5,710 nt of DNA, taken from an uncultured Clostridia bacterium. GTDB lineage: Bacteria; Bacillota; Clostridia; Lachnospirales; Lachnospiraceae. The stretch lies in assembly GCA_946186175.1 (NCBI GenBank), contig CAMHMG010000194.1:1-5710 (forward strand), read 5' to 3'. Shown in pieces: positions 1 through 5,390 of the stretch (the first letter of the stretch is position 1; the number at the start of each line of letters is the position of its first letter). A program made the translations under genes and the position numbers. A model generated the notes under the pieces. It was given only the letters and a program-made list of their open reading frames with translations, did not search any database and had not been told where the DNA came from.

Positions 1-114
1 TGTTACTATATTATTTCTATATTTCAAAGAATAGAACGAGCAAGGTTATTAGTTAAACGGTTAAGGAATGTAGTTAAGATATGATGAAATTGATAATCCA
101 TTGGTAATGGGCTG

Positions 115-148
115 TCGCACCTGCAGTTTAGTGGGTGCGAGTTTTTTT
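115..148 (+). terminator. Factor-independent terminator of an upstream operon
   Basis: A perfect 7-bp GC-rich stem pairs TCGCACC (115-121) with GGTGCGA (134-140). The loop is 12 nt, and one G then a run of seven T follows (142-148). The orientation ends + strand transcription entering from the left, so the gene it serves lies outside or at the very edge of the window. It also isolates the XRE remnant from upstream transcription. Confidence 0.85.
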
Positions 149-293
149 ATTGACAAATACAAGGAAGTATATAAAAATAAAGAAGTTACAAGCATGTAAA
201 ATGGTTTTGACAACATACGAAAACGCGAAAAACAAGGTTGTAAAAGACCTTTGATAGACAAAAACATGAAATTTGATTAAGGTGGGCTATGAG

Positions 294-299
294 AGGAGG
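294..299 (+). promoter_or_regulatory. Ribosome binding site deciding the XRE start
   Basis: A perfect AGGAGG ends 7 nt before the ATG at 307. This makes 307 the true start, not the in-frame ATG at 289, which lies upstream of the site. The protein then begins MELGSQIKKYR, which is the usual N-terminus of this regulator family. Confidence 0.8.
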
Positions 300-306
300 C
301 GATAAT

Positions 307-481
307 ATGGAGCTTGGAAGTCAGATTAAAAAGTACAGGGCAGAGTTGGCATTATCCCAGGATGCTTTGGCAGAAAAAGTCTATGTATCAAGGCAGACCA
401 TATCAGAAAGTTTTTCTGGCATTAGGTGCGGATGTGATCACCTTAATTATTGCAATTTTGTTTGGTTTACTCTTAAAGTGA
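307..481 (+). pseudogene. XRE-family regulator, internally deleted and frameshifted
   Basis: Codons from 307 to about 405 encode a good XRE/Cro HTH start: MELGSQIKKYRAELALSQDA, then LAEKVYVSRQTIS. In intact relatives the recognition helix continues with a conserved tryptophan-containing stretch, a middle region and a C-terminal membrane segment. Here the frame breaks after RQTIS. From 410, one base out of phase, the sequence reads VFLALGADVITLIIAILFGL, then LLK and a TGA at 479-481. That is a typical C-terminal membrane helix for such membrane-linked regulators. The simplest reading is an internal deletion that removed most of the gene and left the two ends out of frame. Continued translation in the original frame gives an unrelated tail ending at 513. 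The product would lack half the DNA-binding domain, so it is almost certainly non-functional. The HTH assignment is secure; the identity of the helix as the same gene's tail is a strong inference. Confidence 0.8.
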
Positions 482-613
482 ATTGGTTTGGCTTATGTGA
501 TATCGCAGATTGATCTGTTGATTGTCAGAAACGATCAGGTGATTAATGTATGCGAAATGAAGTACTCTAAAACAGATTATAGAATTGATGCTGCATTTGA
601 AAAAGATATGTGA
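482..613 (+). pseudogene. 3' remnant of an ATPase with a PD-(D/E)XK-type C-terminal domain
   Basis: Directly after the TGA at 479-481, the frame from 482 reads through to TGA at 611-613. It contains QIDLLIVRNDQVINVCEMKY at residues 9-28, followed by SKTDYRID. This matches the end of the bacterial/archaeal AAA ATPase family (COG1672-like, DUF234-type). In that family an Asp in QID and the Glu and Lys in CEMK form a PD-(D/E)XK nuclease-like site. The whole P-loop ATPase part is missing, there is no start codon or ribosome binding site at the left end, and the end is probably shortened too. The fragment abuts the XRE remnant without a spacer, which suggests a deletion endpoint between about 482 and 506. 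Family recognition rests on this short motif alone. Confidence 0.65.
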
Positions 614-632
614 TAAAATCATTTATTATATT

Positions 633-661
633 TAGACAGAAGTTTAAGGGATTGTTTTAAG
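633..661 (+). promoter_or_regulatory. Possible promoter for the recQ remnant and macro gene
   Basis: TAGACA (633-638) matches the -35 consensus at five of six positions. It is followed after 17 bp by TTTAAG (656-661), which matches the -10 consensus at four of six. It would start transcription about 35-40 nt upstream of the recQ' ATG at 706. The match is moderate in an AT-rich region, so this is tentative, but it is the best candidate for driving the macro-domain gene. Confidence 0.3.
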
Positions 662-705
662 ATATTATGACTTGGCTCTGATGGAAACATGAAGGAAGGG
701 TGAGT

Positions 706-792
706 ATGGAAACAAAAGAAGTTTTAAAATTATATTTCGGATATGATTCATTTAAGCCGGGACAGGAAGAGGGATTAAAGCATGGCATTTAA
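706..792 (+). pseudogene. recQ: RecQ helicase N-terminal remnant (28 codons)
   Basis: The ATG at 706 follows a purine-rich binding site (AAGGAAGGG, 692-700). The peptide starts METKEVLKLY and continues FGYDSFKPGQEE. This is the beginning of RecQ DNA helicases, and FGYxxFxxGQ is motif 0, which recognises the adenine of ATP. After GQEE the match stops: there is GLKHGI and a TAA at 790-792, where a helicase would go on to its Walker A motif. RecQ proteins are usually 500-700 residues, so only about 4% remains. The reading frame overlaps the macro-domain start at 782 by 11 bases, and its GAGGGA-type codons double as that gene's ribosome binding site. It looks like the left scar of a deletion that ended just before the macro gene. 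It may survive as a leader that promotes translation of that gene. Confidence 0.75.
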
Positions 793-2131
793 GATCATAA
801 GAAATGATATAACACAGGTTTGCGCTGATGCTATTGTTAATACAGCTAATCCGCAGCCAACTTATGCAGATGGTACGGATGCTGCCATATACAAAGCTGC
901 AGGTGAAGAGAATCTTCTTAAAGAACGAAAAAAGATAGGTGTAATAGAAGTAGGGCAGGCAGTAGAAACGCCTGCTTTTCAATTAAATGCAAGGTACATA
1001 ATCCATACTGTGGGACCGGAATGGATGGATGGAGAGCATGGAGAATATGACGCAGTACGAAACTGTTATATGAACAGCCTCAGGCTTGCGAAAAGGCTTG
1101 GATGTGAGAGCATAGCATTTCCGCTTATAGCGACCGGAGTATATGGCTTTCCGAAGGCGGAAGCCTTGAGAATTGCGATATCTGTATTCGGTGAATTTCT
1201 GGTTGATGAAGAAATGCAGATAACTCTAGTGGTATTTGTTCCGGAATCCTTTGTAATGTCCGGCAAGCTGTTTTCTGAAATTGACAGTTATATTGATGAA
1301 AACTATGTATCGATTCAAGCTGATGCCGAATATATGGACCATACAGTGTATTCCGTAGGTTATCCATGCGAAGATCAAGATTATTATGATGAAGATCAAG
1401 GTGGATATGAAGATGAAGACCTGGACGAATCTGTTGATGAAACTCAAGACGAAGCTGATGAGAGTGCTCTAAGAAAATCTGAGAAGAAAGATAGAAGATT
1501 ACTGTTTGATAAAAGACGAAGTGCATCAAAGGGACAGCATGAATTAAGAAAAAGAGATGTATCAAGCAAACAAGATGTAACTAAAAAGCGAAGTTTATTT
1601 AGAAAGAGAAGCACCTCCAAGAAACAAAGTGAGTCGGAGATATATTCTGAAGCCTCGATAGATAGTATGGAAATTGACGGATCACATTTTGAGGATAGTT
1701 CTCCAATGCCTCCAAAGCCTCCATTGCCCACAATGATGCAAGCGTCTATGGGCATGCCTGCAAGTTCATTGGATGATATCATGGCGCACGTTGCAGATAC
1801 CTGGCAGGAAAGCCTTTTCAGGTTGATTGATGAGAAAGGATTTACTGATGTGGAAGTTTATAAAAGAGCCAATGTTGACCGTAAATTATTTTCAAAAATC
1901 AGAAGCAATACCTCTTATCAGCCGAAGAAAATAACAGCGGTAGCATTTGCTCTTGCCCTGCAGCTTAATATTGACCAGACTAAGGATATGCTTGCAAGGG
2001 CAGGATACGCACTTTCCCCCAGCAGCAAATTTGACCTTATAGTCCGTTATTTTATTGAGAATGAAGTGTACGATACATATACTATCAATCTTGCATTATT
2101 CGAACACGACCAGCCATTACTGGGAGAGTAG
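782..2131 (+). CDS. Macro-domain protein with charged linker and C-terminal HTH-like domain
   Basis: The protein has 449 residues. Residues 1-170 form a macro domain, a fold that binds ADP-ribose and often removes it from proteins or metabolises it. Visible signatures are NDIT (8-11), the NTAN strand (20-23), GTDAAIYKAAG (31-41) in place of the usual GGVDxAIHxAAG, IIHTVGP (73-79) and the second phosphate loop IATGVYGFP (116-124). Residues 196-229 are strongly acidic and 231-283 strongly basic, with a proline-rich piece at 307-316. This linker looks disordered. Residues 328-449 form a conserved end domain. Its section VEVYKRANVDRKLFSKIR (357-374), followed by an AVAFALALQL helix (386-395), looks like an XRE-type HTH. 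I know this macro-plus-end-domain architecture from Lachnospiraceae-type genomes. The ATG at 782 is preceded by AGGAAGAGG inside the recQ remnant. Neighbour and partner: the VWA gene 118 bp downstream. Likely cytosolic; the actual substrate is unknown. Confidence 0.88.
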   Translation: MAFKIIRNDITQVCADAIVNTANPQPTYADGTDAAIYKAAGEENLLKERKKIGVIEVGQAVETPAFQLNARYIIHTVGPEWMDGEHGEYDAVRNCYMNSLRLAKRLGCESIAFPLIATGVYGFPKAEALRIAISVFGEFLVDEEMQITLVVFVPESFVMSGKLFSEIDSYIDENYVSIQADAEYMDHTVYSVGYPCEDQDYYDEDQGGYEDEDLDESVDETQDEADESALRKSEKKDRRLLFDKRRSASKGQHELRKRDVSSKQDVTKKRSLFRKRSTSKKQSESEIYSEASIDSMEIDGSHFEDSSPMPPKPPLPTMMQASMGMPASSLDDIMAHVADTWQESLFRLIDEKGFTDVEVYKRANVDRKLFSKIRSNTSYQPKKITAVAFALALQLNIDQTKDMLARAGYALSPSSKFDLIVRYFIENEVYDTYTINLALFEHDQPLLGE

Positions 2132-2192
2132 TTGAAATGTCGCCCCACATGCGACCGTTTAATATCTCATACATAATATACTTACCTCATAA

Positions 2193-2210
2193 ACAGGAAA
2201 TAAATCCTGT
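2193..2210 (+). repeat. Small hairpin in the macro-VWA gap
   Basis: ACAGGA (2193-2198) pairs perfectly with TCCTGT (2205-2210) across an AATAAA loop. No T-run follows, so it is not a classical terminator. It may be an mRNA structure or an operator half-site pair for the VWA gene. A TATACT at 2177-2182 could serve as a -10, but no -35 is visible at the right distance. Confidence 0.3.
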
Positions 2211-2235
2211 AATATTAAGCCGGAGGAGGCGGAAA

Positions 2236-2253
2236 GTGAGGTATGTATTATGA
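2236..2253 (+). CDS. Possible five-codon leader minicistron coupled to the VWA gene
   Basis: A strong GGAGGAGG (2222-2229) sits 20 nt before the VWA ATG, too far to serve it directly. It is 6 nt before a GTG at 2236, which opens GTG-AGG-TAT-GTA-TTA-TGA, encoding MRYVL. The TGA (2251-2253) overlaps the VWA start as ATGA (2250-2253). This arrangement would load ribosomes at the strong site and pass them on to the VWA gene by termination-reinitiation. The geometry is seen directly; that it is translated is inferred. The weaker GTGAGG (2236-2241) could alternatively act as the VWA gene's own binding site. Confidence 0.35.
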   Translation: MRYVL

Positions 2254-2924
2254 AGAAGGGATTAACAGAGATTATATTTATACTGGACAGAAGCGGGTCT
2301 ATGTCAGGACTTGAGGCAGACACTATAGGCGGTTACAATTCCATGCTGGCAAAGCAGAAAAAGGAAGAGGGCAAGGTGCTCATTTCAACCATCCTGTTTG
2401 ATGATAGGATAGAGATTCTACATGACAGAGCTGATCTTAATGAGGTTGATGAGATCACGGATGATGAGTACTATGTGAGAGGCGCTACGGCTCTGCTGGA
2501 TGCTGTGGGTGGTGCCATCCATCATATAGGCAATATCCATAAGTATGCGAGAGATGAGGACGTGCCGGAAAAGACATTATTTATCATAACAACGGACGGT
2601 ATGGAGAACTCCAGCAAGGCATATTCCTATAAGAAGGTTAAGAAGATGGTGGAGCGCCAGAAGAAAAAGTATAAATGGGAGTTTATCTTCATGGGAGCCA
2701 ACATGGATGCGGTAGAGGTTGCCGGAAGATTCGGAGTTAAGGCCAACAGGGCGGTTCGTTATGAATGCGACGGAGAGGGAACAAAGCTTAATTTTGAAGT
2801 GATGTCAAGAATAGTCAGCTGTGTCAGAAGTGCTGACTGTGTGGAGGACATGGAGGATTGCTTTGATGAAGATGAGCTTCTTGCTCCTATAAGAGCTGAT
2901 TACAGCAAGCGTCATGGTTCATAA
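2250..2924 (+). CDS. TerY-like von Willebrand factor A domain protein
   Basis: This 224-residue cytosolic protein is nearly all one VWA domain. It has no signal peptide and no membrane segment. The metal-ion-dependent adhesion site is complete: DRSGSMSG (13-20, with D13, S15 and S17), the threonine in GATALLD (T80) and the aspartate in TTDGMEN (D116). The core strands IIFILD, VLISTILF and TLFIITTD fit the alternating Rossmann-type fold. GWxF-type features of TerY-like proteins are echoed in WEFIFMGANMDA (143-154). Such proteins act as metal-dependent scaffolds, often next to tellurite-resistance (Ter), kinase/phosphatase or macro-domain genes. Here it follows a macro-domain gene, which supports a shared stress role. 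The ATG at 2250 is the only sensible start; the preceding minicistron may couple its translation. The partner protein cannot be told from the sequence. Confidence 0.88.
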   Translation: MKKGLTEIIFILDRSGSMSGLEADTIGGYNSMLAKQKKEEGKVLISTILFDDRIEILHDRADLNEVDEITDDEYYVRGATALLDAVGGAIHHIGNIHKYARDEDVPEKTLFIITTDGMENSSKAYSYKKVKKMVERQKKKYKWEFIFMGANMDAVEVAGRFGVKANRAVRYECDGEGTKLNFEVMSRIVSCVRSADCVEDMEDCFDEDELLAPIRADYSKRHGS

Positions 2925-3020
2925 AATGGCGGCTATTTTCTTCAAAACACTCCTGTAATTTAGCGGAAATGCTCACTTCTCATCTTAAGCTTGGAAATAT
3001 ATCTACTATATTTTGAAAGA

Positions 3021-3034
3021 CACCTGACAAGGTG
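3021..3034 (+). repeat. Dyad upstream of the membrane-protein gene
   Basis: CACCT (3021-3025) and AGGTG (3030-3034) form a perfect 5-bp inverted repeat around GACA. A further ACCTG lies at 3039-3043, 17 bp after the same string in the first arm. This sits 40 bp before the start codon, where an operator would be expected. No convincing promoter boxes line up with it. The rest of the gap 2925-3074 holds only a weak AT hairpin at 2923-2939. Confidence 0.25.
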
Positions 3035-3074
3035 GAAGACCTGTTAATGTGAAATAGTAAAGGAGAAGACAATT

Positions 3075-3863
3075 ATGGAACAGGAGAAAAAACAAAAGTC
3101 CTTTGGCGCAAGAATGGGAGAAGCGTCATTCTGTATCATTTATCTTATATATATTTTTGTGGTTGCAGGTATGCTGTGGAGCAAATATAAGATGTCAGAG
3201 GCTATAGATTATACGGAAACATTTTATCTGTATACCACCAGATATATCTCAGGGTTTGTGATGGCGATGATGCTTGGATGCGGCGATGCATTTCATCTTG
3301 TGCCGAGAATTATTGTGAATATCAAGGGTGAGATTAAGAATCAGGAATTTTATCTGGGATTGGGAAATCTCATTTCGTCGATCACAATGACGGTTTTCTA
3401 TCTTGTTATGGTCATCATGTGTGAGCTGTGCATGGGAAGAACAGCAGGTGATAAAGCCTTACTAAATGACAGACTTGTTGTGGTAACAGGTCTCTTTGTG
3501 GCGGTAAGGATAATTCTTTGTCTGTTTCCACAAAACAAGTGGTTTACCCAAGAGGGCAATAAGAAATGGGCTGTTATAAGAAATGTCCCGTTTGTTATTG
3601 TGGGGATTATTGCAGTTGTGGCGCTTATCATTGCAATATCAACTGTGATATCGGAAGAGGCAGATGTGTTATCCTCTGTATTCTACCCGGGAGTATTGCT
3701 GGGAAAAGGATTCTTCATTCAGATTATGATAGCGACCATATTAAGCTTTGCATTTTATCTGCCGGTGGCAATTAAGGGTAAGGAAAATCCTAAGCTTGGT
3801 ATGCTGATGATCCCCAAGACCATATGTTACATGTGGATGATGGGTGTTATATGCTGGGGATAG
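3075..3863 (+). CDS. Seven-helix integral membrane protein, function unknown
   Basis: The ATG at 3075 follows AAAGGAGAAG about 8 nt upstream. The 262-residue product has a short charged N-terminus and roughly seven hydrophobic helices: about 18-35, 54-76, 96-120, 132-151, 168-191, 204-232 and 243-260. Basic residues cluster in several of the connecting loops. A distinctive motif is GCGDAFHLVPR (68-78) at the end of helix 2. It contains an aspartate and a histidine near the membrane face and looks like the family's functional core. Other polar helix residues are E117 and C116/C119. I recognise the general style from Firmicute membrane proteins of unknown function but cannot name a family. It lacks transporter, kinase or protease signatures. 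It has its own ribosome binding site and long gaps on both sides, so it is probably its own transcription unit. The following flavoprotein pair has a separate promoter. Confidence 0.8.
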   Translation: MEQEKKQKSFGARMGEASFCIIYLIYIFVVAGMLWSKYKMSEAIDYTETFYLYTTRYISGFVMAMMLGCGDAFHLVPRIIVNIKGEIKNQEFYLGLGNLISSITMTVFYLVMVIMCELCMGRTAGDKALLNDRLVVVTGLFVAVRIILCLFPQNKWFTQEGNKKWAVIRNVPFVIVGIIAVVALIIAISTVISEEADVLSSVFYPGVLLGKGFFIQIMIATILSFAFYLPVAIKGKENPKLGMLMIPKTICYMWMMGVICWG

Positions 3864-3933
3864 AATAAGAAGAGTTTAGTGAATACCTAATGCGTAAAAG
3901 AATTAAGAGGTAACATATATTATGCCTGATATC

Positions 3934-3963
3934 TGCATCTTACAACCGAAAAATGCATCTTAC
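3934..3963 (+). repeat. Pair of perfect 10-bp direct repeats, 20-bp period
   Basis: TGCATCTTAC occurs at 3934-3943 and again at 3954-3963, exactly 20 bp apart. CC follows two bases after the first copy and immediately after the second. The second copy ends 11 bp before the -35 box of the promoter at 3975-4003. Two direct sites about two helical turns apart just upstream of -35 are typical of a tandem-binding activator, such as LytTR-type or OmpR-type regulators. The regulator itself is not encoded in this window. Confidence 0.65.
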
Positions 3964-3974
3964 CCTGCAAAATA

Positions 3975-4003
3975 TTGATTGCGTTACTCAATCATTTTAT
4001 AAT
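3975..4003 (+). promoter_or_regulatory. Near-consensus sigma-A promoter with internal dyad
   Basis: TTGATT (3975-3980) and a perfect TATAAT (3998-4003) are separated by exactly 17 bp. Transcription should begin near 4010, giving a leader of about 94 nt before the flavoprotein gene. A 6-bp dyad, TGATTG (3976-3981) and CAATCA (3989-3994), overlaps the -35 box and spacer and could be a repressor operator. Together with the upstream direct repeats, this suggests dual control. Confidence 0.75.
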
Positions 4004-4017
4004 CGGTTTATGTTCAA

Positions 4018-4076
4018 AAGAATATACAGAGATTATTAGAGTAAGAGGAATATAATGATTTCATATCAATATTCTT
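4018..4076 (+). other. 5' leader with two competing pairings
   Basis: ATATTCTT (4069-4076) can pair over 8 bp with AAGAATAT (4018-4025). Six of the same bases (4069-4074) can instead pair with GAATAT (4048-4053). The two structures exclude each other. They are AT-rich and weak, and they match no riboswitch class I know. The ribosome binding site (4091-4097) lies just downstream. Confidence 0.2.
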
Positions 4077-4103
4077 CAAACCAGGTAACGAAGGGGGAAT
4101 CAA

Positions 4104-4586
4104 ATGATGCATCTTATAATACATGATATGGGTCCGGAATATGACGAATATTTCAAGGGTAAGGCTGATAAGATAATCAGTGCCAATGGAAAGTATGCTC
4201 CTTGCCAGGGGTGCTTCGGCTGCTGGACAAAGCATCCGGCAGAATGCTTTATGAAAGATACACTGTATACGGTATGCCGGGATGTGGGACGTTCTGACAT
4301 TCTTACAATTATTACTGAGAACTGCTATGGCGCATATAGTCCTCAAGTGAAGAATATTCTTGATCGTTCAATCGGAGATTCAACTCCATTTTCCACCTAC
4401 AGAGGTAAGCAGATGCATCACACCTTAAGATATGGAATGGGAGAGAGAATAGAGGTCTTTGCCTACGGTGATTTTACCGATGATGAGGAGAAGACATTTA
4501 CGGAAATGGTTCAGAGGAATGCCTATAATTTTGGATATAGGGAAGGCAGATTTACGAGACTTGAAACCAAGGAGGATATACTATGA
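4104..4586 (+). CDS. Flavodoxin-family protein with cysteine cluster (NAD(P)H oxidoreductase-like)
   Basis: AAGGGGGAA (4091-4099) precedes two adjacent ATGs (4104 and 4107), and either could be used. The 160-residue product starts HLIIHDMG. It then carries CQGCFGCW (34-41, with C34, C37 and C40) and C48 in PAEC. This is the CxGCFxCW pattern of flavodoxin-fold iron-sulfur or redox flavoproteins. YGAYSPQVKNILDRSIG (75-91) is the conserved stretch that usually shapes the flavin pocket and dimer interface. The protein is shorter than the common NADPH-dependent FMN reductases, and its N-terminus lacks the usual GSPRxxGNT phosphate loop, having instead DMGPEYDEYF (8-17). It is cytosolic. It overlaps the next gene by four bases (ATGA) and is almost certainly co-translated with it. 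It is likely expressed from the promoter at 3975-4003. The substrate is unknown. Confidence 0.82.
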   Translation: MMHLIIHDMGPEYDEYFKGKADKIISANGKYAPCQGCFGCWTKHPAECFMKDTLYTVCRDVGRSDILTIITENCYGAYSPQVKNILDRSIGDSTPFSTYRGKQMHHTLRYGMGERIEVFAYGDFTDDEEKTFTEMVQRNAYNFGYREGRFTRLETKEDIL

Positions 4587-5317
4587 AAACCTTATTGATA
4601 AATGGAAGTCCAAAGAAAAAGAGAAGTGTATCAGGTTTCTTTCTCGACATGGAAAGCTTATTCATAGGTGGAGAGCGGAAGAAGGAGACCCTGCGTAATA
4701 AGAGCGATCACGAAAGGATTTTGACAAAGCTTGATGATACTGATAATGTTGTGTTCTGTCTTCCGCTATATGTGGACGGAGTTCCCTCGCATGTTTTATA
4801 TTTTATGAAGGATATGGAGGCTTATTGCAGGGAGAAGAATATACATGTGAATATATATGTCATTTCCAATGGTGGATTTATTGAGGGCAGGCAGAATGCA
4901 TGGCTTATGCAGGTATTTGAAAATTTTTGCAAAAGAAGCGATAATACATGGTGCGGAGGAATCGGGATTGGCGGCGGTGTCATGCTTAATGTAATGAGGA
5001 TACTCCTTGTTGTGTATGCCGGTATTCTGTTACTTAATATAGTGATTAACGGTGTGGCGGAAGGTAACTGGCTTCCTGTGGAGGCATTTCAAAACTTTGG
5101 TCAACAGGCCTTTATGACGTTGTTTTTCTCATGTGGTGTTATATTCTATGAACTGCTTATGGCTGGTTCGATCCGTAAAGGAAAAGTCTTTGGGGTCAGA
5201 TTCACCCGTGCCATGATGCCGTCGTTTTTGTTTATTCTGGTGGCTGATATATTCTTTGTGATCACCTCTATATTTCAGGGAGGAATATTCAGAGGGTGGC
5301 TTTCAAAGAAAGAGTGA
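4583..5317 (+). CDS. Flavodoxin-like domain fused to three membrane helices
   Basis: The start ATG overlaps the previous stop as ATGA and has a strong AAGGAGG (4569-4575) 7 nt upstream. Residues 1-135 form a flavodoxin-like domain. The FMN phosphate loop is NGSPKKKRSVSG (7-18), LPLYVDGVPSH (60-70) is the usual flavin-side loop, and NGGFIEGRQN (96-105) is the third. The domain ends in a glycine-rich GGIGIGGGVML (125-135). Residues 136-157, 173-195 and 213-231 are hydrophobic and look like three membrane helices, with basic loops (R198, K199, K201) between the second and third and a basic tail. The flavin domain would therefore face the cytoplasm at the membrane. It lacks the cysteine cluster of its upstream partner. 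Members of this pairing are known as NAD(P)H-dependent oxidoreductases in Clostridia. The electron donor and acceptor are unknown. Confidence 0.82.
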   Translation: MKTLLINGSPKKKRSVSGFFLDMESLFIGGERKKETLRNKSDHERILTKLDDTDNVVFCLPLYVDGVPSHVLYFMKDMEAYCREKNIHVNIYVISNGGFIEGRQNAWLMQVFENFCKRSDNTWCGGIGIGGGVMLNVMRILLVVYAGILLLNIVINGVAEGNWLPVEAFQNFGQQAFMTLFFSCGVIFYELLMAGSIRKGKVFGVRFTRAMMPSFLFILVADIFFVITSIFQGGIFRGWLSKKE

Positions 5318-5390
5318 ATAATAGGTATTAATTGATTGAATTACTGAATACTAGCAAATTTTTAAGAAAAGGATAAGGTCATACAGGTAT

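Larger units (their letters stand above)
1..306. other. Intergenic region without a recognisable gene
   Basis: This AT-rich stretch holds no open frame I can identify. A short frame is open from the left edge to a TGA at 82-84 and could be the tail of an upstream gene, but it resembles nothing I know. The stretch contains the terminator at 115-148 and two perfect TTGACA hexamers, at 150-155 and 207-212. Neither TTGACA has a good -10 box at 16-18 bp: the first has TATAAA only 14 bp away, and the second has only A-rich sequence. A promoter for the XRE remnant probably lies here, but its exact position cannot be fixed from the sequence. Confidence 0.6.

Noticed and set aside
1125..1565. Long minus-strand open frame of 146 codons opposite the macro linker
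   Set aside because: It is rich in His, Leu and Ile because it mirrors the acidic and basic codons of the + strand linker. It has no ribosome binding site and no recognisable domain.
1444..1782. Minus-strand open frame of 112 codons
   Set aside because: It lies wholly inside the macro gene, has a low-complexity Ser/Leu composition and no start signals.
2138..2160. Two similar GC-rich strings (TGTCGCCCC and TGCGACC) after the macro gene
   Set aside because: Direct-repeat identity is low and there is no clear promoter geometry, so it may be chance.
4014..4346. Minus-strand open frame over the flavoprotein leader and start
   Set aside because: It is a shadow of the Cys-rich + strand gene, with no ribosome binding site and no family resemblance.
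4459..4698. + strand open frame spanning the junction of the two flavodoxin genes
   Set aside because: It is out of frame with both well-supported genes, and its translation has no domain.
5322..5363. Possible terminator after the flavodoxin-membrane gene
   Set aside because: The stem is only 5-7 AT-rich pairs with a bulge and a 17-nt loop, and the T-run starts 5 nt after it. It is too weak to call.
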